From NCBI GenBank assembly GCA_015075425.1, contig JABTUL010000002.1, forward strand, positions 930,001-994,000: DNA of 64,000 nt, in the 5' to 3' direction. The notes under the pieces are model-generated. The model worked only from the letters and a program-made list of their open reading frames with translations. It did not search any database and was not told the origin of the DNA. The stretch comes from Spirochaetales bacterium (GTDB taxonomy: Bacteria; Spirochaetota; Leptospiria; Leptospirales; Leptonemataceae). The translations under genes were made by a program, and so were the position numbers. This document shows positions 36,897 through 46,404 of this stretch, one piece after another (within the stretch, counting starts at the first letter, position 1; each line of letters begins with the position of its first letter).

Positions 36897-38252
36897 ATGC
36901 CCCGCACTCCTGTAGTCCCCTTTTCCGACCAGGTCCACCAGGACCAGCAACGCTACTCGCGCTATGTCTGTGATTCGCGGGCCATTCCCCATGAAATCGA
37001 TGGCTTAAAGCCGGTGCAACGACGCATTCTCTGGGCCATGTGGAATTCCAGTGGAAGGACGCATTTCACAAAAACGGTAAAGATGGCCGGCCTGGCTATG
37101 GCCTACCACCCCCATGGAGATAAATCCATTCAGGATGCGCTCTCGGCTATGGCTCAGGGATTTCCCTTTGCCAATAATTACCCGCTCGTTGCTGGAGAAG
37201 GAACCTTTGGCGATATCGTGGATCCATCTGCCATAGCATCCCCCCGTTATACGGAAGTAAGACTGTCCGATTTTGTGAAGGATGCCGGTTTTTTCGAGAG
37301 TCTGCCTGATATTGAATATGTACTCAATTACGATGAGACGGAGAATGAGCCTACGTTCTTTGTCGGGAAGGTTCCCGTTGTTTTGCTCAACAGCGTGATG
37401 GGCATTGCGACCGGATTTCGCTGCAATATGCCCGGTCATCGTTTGCGCGATGTGGGTGCCAGCATGAAGGCATTTTTGAAAGCCGGAAAACCAGGCAAGC
37501 TGGTTCCCTGGTATAAAGATTACCATGGACTTTTAAAAGTATGGAAAAATGATAATGGTGAAGACGTTGTAACTACCGGCTTTGGTTTTGAACGCGAGAA
37601 AGGTACTGTATATCTAACGGATGCGCCGCAAACCTGGAACCGCACCAAAGTAATGGATTATCTGGAAACTTTACTGGCGGATAAAGATGGGCCGCTCAAG
37701 GATTACGCCGATTACTCAACAAGCAAGTACCGCATCGAGCTCATCTTCAAGCGTGGTTTTGATACGAGCGATGAAGCATTGCATCGTCTTTTTGCCCGTC
37801 AGAATAATGAAATTTTAGTCTATAATGTAATAACGACTGATGGCAGACTGGAGTTTCATCGCCCCGAGTCGATCATCAAGCGCTTTTGCCTGTTTCGCAA
37901 AAAACATCTGATCCGGCGCTTCAAGAGACTGGCGGAACTGGAAAAGGAAAAGATCAGTCGTAATTCTGAACTCATCCGTTTTATTCAGGAAAAATGGAAT
38001 CAAAAAGTGACCTCGATCAAATCTAAAGCGGAACTGGAGTCCCAGCTGGGCAAAGCCCGGTTTGTGCACACGGAATGGCTTTCGGGATTGCCGGTTTACC
38101 GCATGACTCAAGAGGAGGTCCGCAAATGCGAGGAAGCGATCGTGGAAGCAAAAGCTGCCCTGAAGCGTTTCCAGACCCTTTCTTCTAAAGATGATGCTCT
38201 CACTGATTTCATGATTGCCGAAGTGGAAGAGCTGGTTGCTAAGTACGATTGA
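36897..38252 (+). CDS. Type IIA topoisomerase subunit A, compact (ParC/GyrA-like)
   Basis: 451 residues with the breakage-reunion core: [18 protein letters not shown] at 31-48, [18 protein letters not shown] at 70-87, and the catalytic Tyr 118 in ASPRYTE beside Arg 117. The tower and coiled-coil follow, but the protein ends there: the beta-pinwheel C-terminal domain of GyrA and ParC is absent, so negative supercoiling is unlikely and decatenation or relaxation is expected. A subunits of this size are known from T4-type phages and some bacteria with a second topoisomerase pair. The matching B subunit follows nine bases later, in A-then-B order. No ribosome-binding site precedes the ATG. Confidence 0.9.
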   Translation: MPRTPVVPFSDQVHQDQQRYSRYVCDSRAIPHEIDGLKPVQRRILWAMWNSSGRTHFTKTVKMAGLAMAYHPHGDKSIQDALSAMAQGFPFANNYPLVAGEGTFGDIVDPSAIASPRYTEVRLSDFVKDAGFFESLPDIEYVLNYDETENEPTFFVGKVPVVLLNSVMGIATGFRCNMPGHRLRDVGASMKAFLKAGKPGKLVPWYKDYHGLLKVWKNDNGEDVVTTGFGFEREKGTVYLTDAPQTWNRTKVMDYLETLLADKDGPLKDYADYSTSKYRIELIFKRGFDTSDEALHRLFARQNNEILVYNVITTDGRLEFHRPESIIKRFCLFRKKHLIRRFKRLAELEKEKISRNSELIRFIQEKWNQKVTSIKSKAELESQLGKARFVHTEWLSGLPVYRMTQEEVRKCEEAIVEAKAALKRFQTLSSKDDALTDFMIAEVEELVAKYD

Positions 38253-38261
38253 GGTGATGTT

Positions 38262-40397
38262 ATGCCTGCGGCAGTAAAGAAGAAAAGCCCGGCTTCTGCC
38301 GCGGTCCAGCAAGGGCGAACCTTTCGCAAGCTTTCTCACGTTGAGCATGTGCGCCTGCGCACGGGAATGTGGCTGGGGCAGAATTCCAGTGCGCGAATCA
38401 CCCAGCATTTCATGCGCAAGACCCGTTCGGGTTACGAAATCGAGCATCGGGAGCTGGATCTAATTCCGGCGGTGTGGAAGTGTCTTGATGAAGCCTGCAT
38501 GAATGCCATTGACGAATATCGAAAAAACAGAAATGATAAAAAACTAAAACCTTCTGAACGGATGAATCGATTGCATGTCTCTCTTTCCGATGACGGCAAA
38601 ACCGTAACCGTTGAAGACAACGGCCGGGGGATTCCGGCCGCCAATGCCGAGGGCGTTTACCTGCACCTCATGTATGGCGAGAATTTTGATGATCTGGCCC
38701 AGAGCGATCACGTTGCCGGGCAGAATGGCGTGGGCATTTCTCTGGTGCGGATGGTTTCTGAGTATTTTTTTGTAACAACTGTTTCCGGGGGAACGGAATA
38801 CAGCCGGCTCTTCAGTGTGCATCCCGATTTTCAAAAGCAACTTTCCCGCTATTCTTTGAGCGCGGAGAAGCAGACTCTTGTAGTGCTGTATTTCGATGAG
38901 CATGGCAATGTGGAGAAATGTCCGGAGCTGAGCGATAAGCAAAAACAGGAACTCGGCCGCATCATGGAGAAAACGATGATGCTGCCGCGGATCAGAAAGG
39001 CAGCTCAGGCCAGACACGGGGTGAGCGTTACCTTCCGGCTCAATTCTGCTTACTTCAATCAACTCAGTACAGCCTACCAGATCGATTTGTTCCGCCAGTA
39101 CGTGCAGGATCTGGCCATGACAAATCCGGGGCTTGAGGTAACCCTGGAATACAAGAAAAAGAAAGAACTTTTCAAGTTTAAAAAAGGAATGGAGGATATA
39201 TTTGAGTCATCTGAGAGTCCTTATTACAAACTATCCTATACTCAACCCTCTTCTCCTTCGCAAATCGACTTAAGTGCTTACGTTGTTATAGGTCAGAACC
39301 GCAGTCTGACCTGGGTCAACTCTAACTTTGCTTCCCTGGGTGGTTCCCCCATTGAATATCTGGAGAATCGGATCTGCGATGAAGTGCGTAAAAAACCGGC
39401 CATTCAGTCCCTGGAGAAAAAGCTCAAAACCCAGGCGACTCGCAATGATGTTCGAAATTGCTTTCACATGTATATTGATTTGCGGATATTAAATCCACGT
39501 TTCAAATCCCAGGATAAGTCCTACCTGATAAACGATCTCAATGAAGAAATGCGCGCTGCCGTTGATAAGAACCTGGACAGGCTGCTGAAAAAAACCGATC
39601 TTATCAGTGAAGTCAAGCTGCAGATGGAGCGGCGCACGCAGCTAAAGGCGCTGGAAGATGCAGAGAAGGGACTGCGCCGTGCTTCCCGGGAAACGATTCC
39701 CAAATTGATCCCGGCTACGGGTCAGGCCGGCGAAAGAATGCTTTTCATTGCTGAGGGTGACTCGGCCATTGCGGGTTTGCGTCCGGCGCGTGATCCCAGG
39801 TTGCACGGCCTATTTCCCCTGCGCGGAAAACCGCTCAATGTGAAAGGAATGTCTCTGGCTAAAGCTATGCAGAACGAAGAGATTCAGCACATTGTTGCTA
39901 TTCTGGGTTTGCCCCTGCAGGGTAAAGTTAAGGATGCAAGTGAATTACGATACCAGAAGGTTTCCATCATAACCGACGCGGATTTTGACGGTTATGCTAT
40001 CCGCAGCCTTATTCTGTCATTTTTCTATGAGTACTGGCCGGAGCTCTTTACTATGGGCGTGATCAATATTACAACAGCACCCCTGTATGAAGTGGAGATA
40101 CAGAACGGCAAAAAGAAGGAAATCATCTTCTGTATTGATGATGCAGATTACGAAAAACTGTTGAAAAGGGCTGCAAAGGAAGGCCTGCAAATCATCCGCA
40201 AGAAACGCAATAAAGGTCTGGGTGAGAGTTCGGTGGCTGCCATGCAGTTTGCCGTGCGAGAATGTCTGGTGGAAATTAAGGATAAGGATATGCGCCAATC
40301 GCGCAAGATCCAGAATCTCTGGTTCCACAAGGATATGGCTGAAGAAAGGCGTCGGGCCATTTCTGAATATGCCGGAACGGTCTACGATGATAACTGA
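38262..40397 (+). CDS. Type IIA topoisomerase subunit B, ATPase (ParE/GyrB-like)
   Basis: 711 residues. GHKL ATPase: [13 protein letters not shown] (catalytic Glu), [26 protein letters not shown] in place of the usual GGLHGVG. A transducer region follows, and a TOPRIM domain with [11 protein letters not shown] (Glu) and [11 protein letters not shown] (DxD), then [23 protein letters not shown]-terminal GLGE and the [15 protein letters not shown] end are present. With subunit A it forms an A2B2 enzyme that passes one duplex through another using ATP. The motifs are more divergent than in standard GyrB, supporting a second, specialised enzyme. Start set by GAGGTGAT just upstream of the ATG. Confidence 0.9.
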   Translation: MPAAVKKKSPASAAVQQGRTFRKLSHVEHVRLRTGMWLGQNSSARITQHFMRKTRSGYEIEHRELDLIPAVWKCLDEACMNAIDEYRKNRNDKKLKPSERMNRLHVSLSDDGKTVTVEDNGRGIPAANAEGVYLHLMYGENFDDLAQSDHVAGQNGVGISLVRMVSEYFFVTTVSGGTEYSRLFSVHPDFQKQLSRYSLSAEKQTLVVLYFDEHGNVEKCPELSDKQKQELGRIMEKTMMLPRIRKAAQARHGVSVTFRLNSAYFNQLSTAYQIDLFRQYVQDLAMTNPGLEVTLEYKKKKELFKFKKGMEDIFESSESPYYKLSYTQPSSPSQIDLSAYVVIGQNRSLTWVNSNFASLGGSPIEYLENRICDEVRKKPAIQSLEKKLKTQATRNDVRNCFHMYIDLRILNPRFKSQDKSYLINDLNEEMRAAVDKNLDRLLKKTDLISEVKLQMERRTQLKALEDAEKGLRRASRETIPKLIPATGQAGERMLFIAEGDSAIAGLRPARDPRLHGLFPLRGKPLNVKGMSLAKAMQNEEIQHIVAILGLPLQGKVKDASELRYQKVSIITDADFDGYAIRSLILSFFYEYWPELFTMGVINITTAPLYEVEIQNGKKKEIIFCIDDADYEKLLKRAAKEGLQIIRKKRNKGLGESSVAAMQFAVRECLVEIKDKDMRQSRKIQNLWFHKDMAEERRRAISEYAGTVYDDN

Positions 40398-40442
40398 AAA
40401 AACCGGCTTGCCTTTTTCTCGTACAGCTTTCTTGTTGCATCC

Positions 40443-40811
40443 ATGCGGCAATCGATGCGTGTTGCCCTTTCGGCTGTGGGGTTTCTCTGTGTAGGACTGG
40501 GCATTCTGGGCCTTTTTTTGCCTTTGTTGCCCACCACCCCTTTCCTGTTACTGGCTGCAGCCTGCTTTGCCCGCAGCTCGGAACGGTTTCACCAGCGATT
40601 GATTAGCCATCAAACCTTTGGGCCTTTAATTTTGCATTACCAGAAAGACCGCAGCATTCCGGCCCGGGCTCGCTGGACGGCGGTGTTTTTACTCTGGCTT
40701 ATGCTGGGCTCATCCTTAATCTGGGTCCCCTTGTTGTGGGTGCAGGTAATCCTGGCCGGCATTGGTCTGGCTGTTACCTGCTATCTTTTTCGTTTGAAAA
40801 CGGCTGTCTGA
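40443..40811 (+). CDS. DUF454 (YbaN family) membrane protein
   Basis: 122 residues with three to four membrane spans and the family pattern GILGLFLPLLPTTPFLLLAAACFARSS at 19-45, followed by a basic loop and FGPLI. YbaN-type inner-membrane proteins have no known function. The gene sits between the topoisomerase pair and a response regulator, with no clear link to either. The family match is good. Confidence 0.88.
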   Translation: MRQSMRVALSAVGFLCVGLGILGLFLPLLPTTPFLLLAAACFARSSERFHQRLISHQTFGPLILHYQKDRSIPARARWTAVFLLWLMLGSSLIWVPLLWVQVILAGIGLAVTCYLFRLKTAV

Positions 40812-40856
40812 ATTTTTTTTTCCAGAGAATGGAGTTGAGGAGGGCTCTAATGCTTT

Positions 40857-41495
40857 ATGGCCCAGGTCCGCACGTTCAATCTCATCATTGCCGATGACCA
40901 CCCCATAGTTCGCTTTGGACTTAAAGCCGCCCTGACTCGCGATAGCCGGATGCGGGTTGTTGCTGAGGCAGGCGATGGGCGGGAGGTGATTCGGGCTATG
41001 AGCCTGAACAAAAATATCGATGTGGCTCTGGTGGACCTGGCCATGCCTCGCCTGGATGGGTTCGAAGTCTGCCGGCAACTGCGCAGCGAATACCCGCAGA
41101 CCAGAGTCATACTTATGTCTGCAACAGGTGGCCGGGAGACGGTAGAAAAGGCTAAAAAGGTGGGCGCGCACGGCTTCATTTCTAAACAGGAAATCTCTGA
41201 AAGCATCATCCGTGCGGTGAAGACAGTGACGCGCGGGCAAAAGTATTTTTCCAGCAGCAAACCCAGGGCAGTGACGCCCGTTGTGACCGGACCCGACCTG
41301 GCGGAGCTCCTCACGGATAGAGAGAAAGATATTTTGCGACTTATCTCGAAGGGTTTTAAGAATAAAGAAATCGCCGCCGAACTCGAATTATCGATTCGTA
41401 CGGTTGAATTTCATCGGGCAAATATCAAAGGCAAGCTTCAGAGCGGCAATACGATGGAATTGGTCAAGACGGCAATACAGCAGAACCTGGTGTGA
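40857..41495 (+). CDS. Response regulator, NarL/LuxR family
   Basis: 212 residues. Receiver domain with IADDHPIV (acidic pair) near residue 13, the phosphoacceptor Asp in ALVDLAMPRLDG near 60, and the switch Lys in GFISKQ. The C-terminal LuxR helix-turn-helix is clear: LTDREKDILRLISKGFKNKEIAAELELSIRTVEFHRANI. It probably activates or represses transcription after phosphorylation. Its end overlaps the convergent histidine-kinase gene by 32 bases; the two could be a pair, although they are on opposite strands. Confidence 0.92.
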   Translation: MAQVRTFNLIIADDHPIVRFGLKAALTRDSRMRVVAEAGDGREVIRAMSLNKNIDVALVDLAMPRLDGFEVCRQLRSEYPQTRVILMSATGGRETVEKAKKVGAHGFISKQEISESIIRAVKTVTRGQKYFSSSKPRAVTPVVTGPDLAELLTDREKDILRLISKGFKNKEIAAELELSIRTVEFHRANIKGKLQSGNTMELVKTAIQQNLV

Positions 41496-43695
41496 GCGGC
41501 AGGCTGATCGTGAAGACCGTCCCTTTGCCGATTTGCGTTTCAAAGAATATTTTTCCGTGGTGTGCTTCGACGATGCTGTGCACAACGGCCAGGCCAATGC
41601 CGGTACCGCGGACTTTGCCGGAACTGAAAAATGGTTCAAAGATCATCGGCTGAATGTCTTCTTCAATGCCCGGGCCGGTATCAATGAATTGTAAAAACAA
41701 CCTGCTATCTGCGTCCCAGACAAAGATGGAAAAAACTCCACCCTGACTCATTGCGTCGGCGGCGTTGGTGGCCAGATTGTAAATGACCCTTTGAAAGCGA
41801 GTGGCGTCCATTTCAACCGGACCTTTGTAGTCCAGCCGGATCAGGAGGCGTACGGACTTGACGCTCAAAATGGGCTCAAGCAGTGCCCGAACCTTTTCCA
41901 TATACGTATCCATCCAGATAACCCGTGGCTCAATGCGAATCTTGCCCCGGGCGTAATCCAGGATATCCTCTGAAAGGCCAGTAATGCGATCAATGGTTTC
42001 ATTGAGTGCGTTGCGGAGCTCCAGATTTTGATCACTGTGGTACAAAAGGGAGCTCAGAGTTTTGATGGCATAGGCATTGTTACGGATATCATGGACGATG
42101 CCGCTGGCCAGAGAGCCTACAATGGCCAGCTTTTCCTGAGACGATTGGCGCAGATTTTCAAGTTTAAATAAAAGATATTTCAATATGGTCTGAATATAAT
42201 GCTTGTGATCATCTTCCAGATGGAGTCCACGAATGTGCAGAACACCTTCCAGATTCTTGCCCCGGACCGGCAGGAATTCCGGATTGCTGGCAATCAAGTT
42301 TGTCAGGATCTCAGTAGAAATACTTCCATGAGCCGGAGTATTTTGTTCCGGGTCATAAAAGTGAAAAAAATGGGGTTCCTCCTGGGAGGGTTTCATGATA
42401 GGCACGTAAAAAGCATGGAAACGGGCCGCAGAATTACCTGTGAACTGAATGATGCTCTGGGCTGCGGCCCGGGCGGCCACGACAGCCTGTCGGGCCACTG
42501 AAATTTGCTCCGCCGTCGCCAGCAGCAACCGGTGCTCTGTATGCCGATTGCGCAATGTTTCAATGGTCATGGCCTCAGCCTGCATCCGTTGCTCATTGAT
42601 ATCTTTGATGCGCTGGTTCAACCCGTAGGAAATGCGGATAACAGCTGCCAGAAAACCAATCTGCGGTAAGTAATCCATCCAGATCTTTTGGGGCAGGAAG
42701 GCAAGAAGCATGAACTGATGCACGGCGTTCAAGACAAAAAGCCATACCAGTGCTTCTAAAAAAGTTCGGGCATTTTTATGCTTTTTCCAGGCGAGCACGC
42801 CGGCGGTGAATACAACCAGGGCCATCAACCCCAGTCCGTTGGCTACCAGCCAGATTCGCGAAAGATCAAAGAATGAGAATAAGATTATCGGGTAGATCAG
42901 TGTACCTACAAAAAAGATCCAGCCCAGAATGCGCGGAACCAGGAAATGCTTAAAATGAAGGAAACGTTCAGAAAATAAATAAATGCCCATGACCGCAACA
43001 TTGGCTACCAGAAACACGGCCCGTAGCAAATCTTCCGGGCTGATACCCTGCTGAAAAAAACCCTGATTCCAGAGGCCGTTGCGAAAAAAGAAATAGATGG
43101 CTGCCGGGACCACGTAGGCCGCAAAGTAAAGGTTGATGTTGTCGCGCAGAGCGATGTAAAGTGTTACTGTATTAAATACTACAAAAAGAAGTACAGCGAA
43201 AAAGAAACCAAAAAAAGCGAATCGTCGGGTAAAGCGCTGCTGCGTCTCTTTCCAGGTGAGTGCTTCTATGTAGAGTGGATTGAGAAAGAATATGCCATGC
43301 ATCTCCAGATAAATTTCATTCTGGCCTGCTCCGTGTTTCGACATGTCCAGGACATGAACACCACCATGATTTTGTGCCGGGGAACGTCCGTCCTCGCGCA
43401 GATGATGAATGGACAGGACCCAGGGGCTGTCAATAACCAGGTAGGGCTGATTGATGACAGGGACACGAACCAGAACCGTCTGCACATGCGGAGTCACAAT
43501 GCGGGGCGTCTCATAGGAATAGGTGAGAAGCCTGGCTCTGGCAAGTGATAGCTCTTCCGTCCCACCGTAGAGGGCAAAAGCCGTGCGGGCCGTCTGAGCG
43601 GTCACGGAACTGGCAGCGATCAGCGTTCCAGTGAATAGAATGATTCCGCGGCAAAGACTCCCGAGCACCCGACCACGTACATGCAAGTGACGCAT
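41464..43695 (-). CDS. 7TMR-DISM sensor histidine kinase
   Basis: 743 residues from the ATG at 43695. A signal peptide (1-33, ending SSVTAQ) precedes a periplasmic 7TMR-DISM extracellular beta domain (about 35-160), then seven membrane spans (about 165-390) with the pattern FGFFFAVLLFVVFNTVTLY and following. A coiled coil and a GAF-like part (400-530) lead into the kinase core: H-box SGIVHDIRNN, N-box NLATNAADAM, G1 DTGPGI, F-box FEPFFS, G2 GTGIGLAVVHSIV. It would sense an extracellular ligand and phosphorylate a response regulator, perhaps the overlapping convergent LuxR-type one. The track-longer reading to 43857 has no signal peptide. Confidence 0.9.
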   Translation of the reverse strand: MRHLHVRGRVLGSLCRGIILFTGTLIAASSVTAQTARTAFALYGGTEELSLARARLLTYSYETPRIVTPHVQTVLVRVPVINQPYLVIDSPWVLSIHHLREDGRSPAQNHGGVHVLDMSKHGAGQNEIYLEMHGIFFLNPLYIEALTWKETQQRFTRRFAFFGFFFAVLLFVVFNTVTLYIALRDNINLYFAAYVVPAAIYFFFRNGLWNQGFFQQGISPEDLLRAVFLVANVAVMGIYLFSERFLHFKHFLVPRILGWIFFVGTLIYPIILFSFFDLSRIWLVANGLGLMALVVFTAGVLAWKKHKNARTFLEALVWLFVLNAVHQFMLLAFLPQKIWMDYLPQIGFLAAVIRISYGLNQRIKDINEQRMQAEAMTIETLRNRHTEHRLLLATAEQISVARQAVVAARAAAQSIIQFTGNSAARFHAFYVPIMKPSQEEPHFFHFYDPEQNTPAHGSISTEILTNLIASNPEFLPVRGKNLEGVLHIRGLHLEDDHKHYIQTILKYLLFKLENLRQSSQEKLAIVGSLASGIVHDIRNNAYAIKTLSSLLYHSDQNLELRNALNETIDRITGLSEDILDYARGKIRIEPRVIWMDTYMEKVRALLEPILSVKSVRLLIRLDYKGPVEMDATRFQRVIYNLATNAADAMSQGGVFSIFVWDADSRLFLQFIDTGPGIEEDIQPMIFEPFFSSGKVRGTGIGLAVVHSIVEAHHGKIFFETQIGKGTVFTISLPLTPGSAVLPS

Positions 43696-43790
43696 TCTGT
43701 AAAGTATCCTTTGGCGACTGCCAGTGGAAGCGATCGGATCGGTTGTTTTTTTTCTTGTGAACAGGCCGGCTCTACTGGAGCTTGCAGGCA

Positions 43791-44495
43791 ATGCTCTCGC
43801 AACAAATCGAAAAACTCCTGAACGAAGCTCTGGAAGATAAAATCGCCCAAAAAACACCGGGCCCGGTGGTCACCATCTCACGCGAATACGGTTGTCCGGG
43901 ACTGAAGCTCGGTCGCAGCCTTTCCGCCTCTTTGCAAAAAAGGGTGACTTTGATTCGCGGGAGTGGATCCTGGGAGTGTCTCGATCGCGAGATCATTCAA
44001 CAAGCAGCCCGGATTGTCAATCTCCCTCCGGAAATGGTGGAAAAGATGGCGACCGCCGACGCTCCTGGCTGGCTTGCTTCTCTGGTAAATTCCTTTCAGC
44101 CGCATTACCAGCCATCGGACATTGAGGTTAAGAGAGCTATCGGCTGGGTAATCCGGGGACTTGGTTACATTGGGAAGTTTGTGATAGTCGGGCGTGGCGG
44201 TGCTGTAATAACATCAGATATCAAGAATGCTGTCCATGTAAAACTTTATGCCCCGCGCCAATGGAGGACTGCAAGCGTGATGGCCATGCATAACACAGGA
44301 AAGGAAGAGGCGCTAAAAATCTTAAACGAAGTGGACCGCGAGCGTATATACCTGCGTGACTTCTTTTCCGGAGAAGTTCCTGAGCAGGAGCACTTTGACA
44401 TTGCCTTTAATTGTGAAAAGATAACGGAGACGGAAATGCAATCCATGATTCTCCAGATCATGGAGGACCGAAAAATCATTGCTCCCCTTTCCTGA
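43791..44495 (+). CDS. Cytidylate-kinase-like family protein
   Basis: 234 residues. TISREYGCPGLKLGRSLSASL resembles the P-loop region of cytidylate-kinase-like proteins (AAK6 family), where the usual ISRE(F/Y)GSGG is modified. Further family parts are LDREIIQQAARI, FVIVGRGGAVITSD (nucleotide and adenine contacts), the LID region VDRERIYLRDFFSG and a C-terminal MILQIME helix. These proteins are annotated as kinases of unknown substrate. The ATG at 43791 has GGAG eleven bases upstream. The downstream phosphatase gene overlaps or abuts it. Confidence 0.8.
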   Translation: MLSQQIEKLLNEALEDKIAQKTPGPVVTISREYGCPGLKLGRSLSASLQKRVTLIRGSGSWECLDREIIQQAARIVNLPPEMVEKMATADAPGWLASLVNSFQPHYQPSDIEVKRAIGWVIRGLGYIGKFVIVGRGGAVITSDIKNAVHVKLYAPRQWRTASVMAMHNTGKEEALKILNEVDRERIYLRDFFSGEVPEQEHFDIAFNCEKITETEMQSMILQIMEDRKIIAPLS

Positions 44496-45090
44496 TGGAT
44501 TGGGCAACACCTATTTTGCCCTCCGCCATGCTCATAGCGTGGCCAATCTACAGCATCGAATCATAAGCCATCCGCGGCACGGCCGGTCCGGCTTTGGCCT
44601 GTCCCATCAAGGCTTGATGCAATGTGATCGCATGGCAGAGTCATGGAGATCGACTCTTGGCGGACAGAGTGTTGTGGTGCTCTCTTCGGATTTTCTGCGA
44701 TCCGTTCAAACGGCGCAGAGGCTTTCAGGAGCGATTCGTTTGCCGCGAATGGGCATTACTGTAGCTCTCAGGGAAAGGAATTTTGGTCAGCTGGAGTATC
44801 AAGCGGATCATAATTACTACTCTGTCTGGGAGCGGGATCGTAAAAATGCAGTTCACCGATGGATGGGTGTTGAGTCTGTGACTACTGTGCTGCAAAGAAC
44901 TGTCGGCCTCATCTGGCAATGCGAGAAGAGGTACAGCAACTGCTTCATCGTTCTGGTTTCCCACGGTGATGCTTTGCAGATTCTGGAAACGAGCTTTCGA
45001 TCCCTGAGGCCTGAGATGCATCGAAGTCTTCCGCATCTGGCCAACGCGCAGTTGCGGCAGCTTAACACGATCGGGAGAGTGTTTCAGTGA
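44479..45090 (+). CDS. Histidine phosphatase family protein
   Basis: About 203 residues if the TTG at 44479 is used (GGAGG lies 12 bases upstream, inside the previous gene); a TTG at 44500, just after the previous stop, would give a normal-sized N-terminus. The nucleophile motif is LRHAHS, a variant of RHG. SSDFLRSVQTAQRLS, LRERNFGQLE and the second catalytic His in VLVSHGDALQILE are present, so activity is likely. It probably removes phosphate from a small metabolite. The stop overlaps the truD GTG start (GTGA). Confidence 0.8.
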   Translation: MLPFPDGLGNTYFALRHAHSVANLQHRIISHPRHGRSGFGLSHQGLMQCDRMAESWRSTLGGQSVVVLSSDFLRSVQTAQRLSGAIRLPRMGITVALRERNFGQLEYQADHNYYSVWERDRKNAVHRWMGVESVTTVLQRTVGLIWQCEKRYSNCFIVLVSHGDALQILETSFRSLRPEMHRSLPHLANAQLRQLNTIGRVFQ

Positions 45091-46145
45091 CGGATTTCCT
45101 GGTTGGCGAAGAGCTGGATCTGCCTTTCCTGCATTCGCTGCCGCGTGTGGGCGGCCGGATTAAGGGTTCTCCTCTGGATTTTGTTGTGCGAGAATTGCCG
45201 CTCTATGAGCCCTGCGGCAGCGGTGATCACGTATACGTGCTCCTTTCGTATAAGGAAGAAAATACGCAGGATGTGGCTCGCCGCTTGCAGCGGTTCTTTG
45301 ATCTACGCGGCGATGGTGTTGGCTATGCTGGCCTCAAAGATCGGCACAGCGTATGTGAACAATATTTTTCTTTATATTTACCCGGAATGCAGACCGATGA
45401 AGTCGAGCGGAGGCTATCTGAGTTTCTTCCGGAAAATCCTGGTATGGAACTCAAAAGAATTAGCAGGCATACCAATCGGTTACGACGCGGACATCTCTCC
45501 GGCAATTTCTTCAACATTCGCCTCTTAGATCTGGATTTCCCTGCGGACCGGGCTCTGGTAATGGCGCAGGCCATTCAAGAGGAGCTTAAAACATGCGGGT
45601 ATGCCAACTATTTTGGGTTACAGCGCTTCGGTTCGCGGGGCGATAACGCCTCCAGGGGTTACGCGCATTTGAAAGGCGAAATTCGACCACAACGCCATCT
45701 GGTGGATCTTCTGGAGAGTGCCCTGCAAAGTTTTGTATTCAATCAATGGCTTTCGCGACGAGTCCAGGACGGGTTGTTTCTGCAATTGCTTCCGGGTGAT
45801 GTCATGCGTAAAGTGAGCTCGGGTGGACTTTTTCTGGCGCAGGATCTGCTACTCGAACAGCCGAGGTTTGATCAACGGGAAATCTGTTACACCGGTCCCC
45901 TTCCGGGGCGGAAAATGAAGCAACCGGCAGAAGAGGCCCTTGTTCGGGAAAGGGAACTCCTGCTATCCCTGGGACTCGTTGACGCGCGCTGGCGCTCAGA
46001 CGGTGCCCGCCGGGAAGCGCGCGTCCATCTTATGGATCTTTTGATCCGTCAGGAAGAACACGCGCTTCAATTCTCCTTTTCTCTACCTCCCGGTAGCTAC
46101 GCAACCGTAGTGCTTCGCGAGTTTACCGGGAAAGACTATCGCTAA
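45087..46145 (+). CDS. truD: tRNA pseudouridine synthase D (TruD)
   Basis: 352 residues. The family motif GYAGLKDRHSV carries the catalytic Asp 85, and NYFGLQRFGSRGDN lies near residue 180; the C-terminal part has the TruD insertion. TruD makes pseudouridine 13 in tRNA-Glu. It starts at a GTG overlapping the phosphatase stop (GTGA). Its TAA stop forms part of the left CTAA target duplication of the mobile element that follows, so the element landed exactly at the end of the gene without changing the protein. Confidence 0.92.
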   Translation: MTDFLVGEELDLPFLHSLPRVGGRIKGSPLDFVVRELPLYEPCGSGDHVYVLLSYKEENTQDVARRLQRFFDLRGDGVGYAGLKDRHSVCEQYFSLYLPGMQTDEVERRLSEFLPENPGMELKRISRHTNRLRRGHLSGNFFNIRLLDLDFPADRALVMAQAIQEELKTCGYANYFGLQRFGSRGDNASRGYAHLKGEIRPQRHLVDLLESALQSFVFNQWLSRRVQDGLFLQLLPGDVMRKVSSGGLFLAQDLLLEQPRFDQREICYTGPLPGRKMKQPAEEALVRERELLLSLGLVDARWRSDGARREARVHLMDLLIRQEEHALQFSFSLPPGSYATVVLREFTGKDYR

Positions 46146-46328
46146 CCCGGATTATTCGTGAAAACAGCGGGTCGCCGCACGCGACCTTACCCCTGGCCCC
46201 GCATACGGACGTCCGTGCCCGAATGCGGGGCGCTGCGCCCTCCGTGGCTCCGCAACAGGGGCAAGGCCGCGCGCGACGTGCGACACACTTTTTTTACAAA
46301 CAAGCTCCGGGTTTTCGTGGAATTGATG

Positions 46329-46356
46329 AAAAACCGCCCAGTGCGGGGCGGTTTTT
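46329..46356. terminator. Bidirectional terminator inside the MITE-like element
   Basis: AAAAACCGCCC and GGGCGGTTTTT pair as a perfect 11-bp stem around AGTGCG. The A and T runs at both ends make it active in both directions, so it could end both truD and the convergent YceI transcripts. Confidence 0.75.
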
Positions 46357-46358
46357 CC

Positions 46359-46387
46359 TTGAACCTGAACTTCTTTACGCATATACT
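46359..46387 (+). promoter_or_regulatory. Outward-facing sigma-70-like promoter in the MITE-like element
   Basis: TTGAAC and TATACT separated by 17 bases, just inside the right terminal repeat and just after the terminator. It would start transcription near 46394, antisense to the 3' end of the YceI gene. Confidence 0.35.
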
Positions 46388-46404
46388 TTCATGAATAATC
46401 CGGG

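Noticed and set aside
46158..46394. Open frame inside the mobile element
   Set aside because: Composition is dictated by hairpins and the terminator; no protein-like pattern and no ribosome-binding site.
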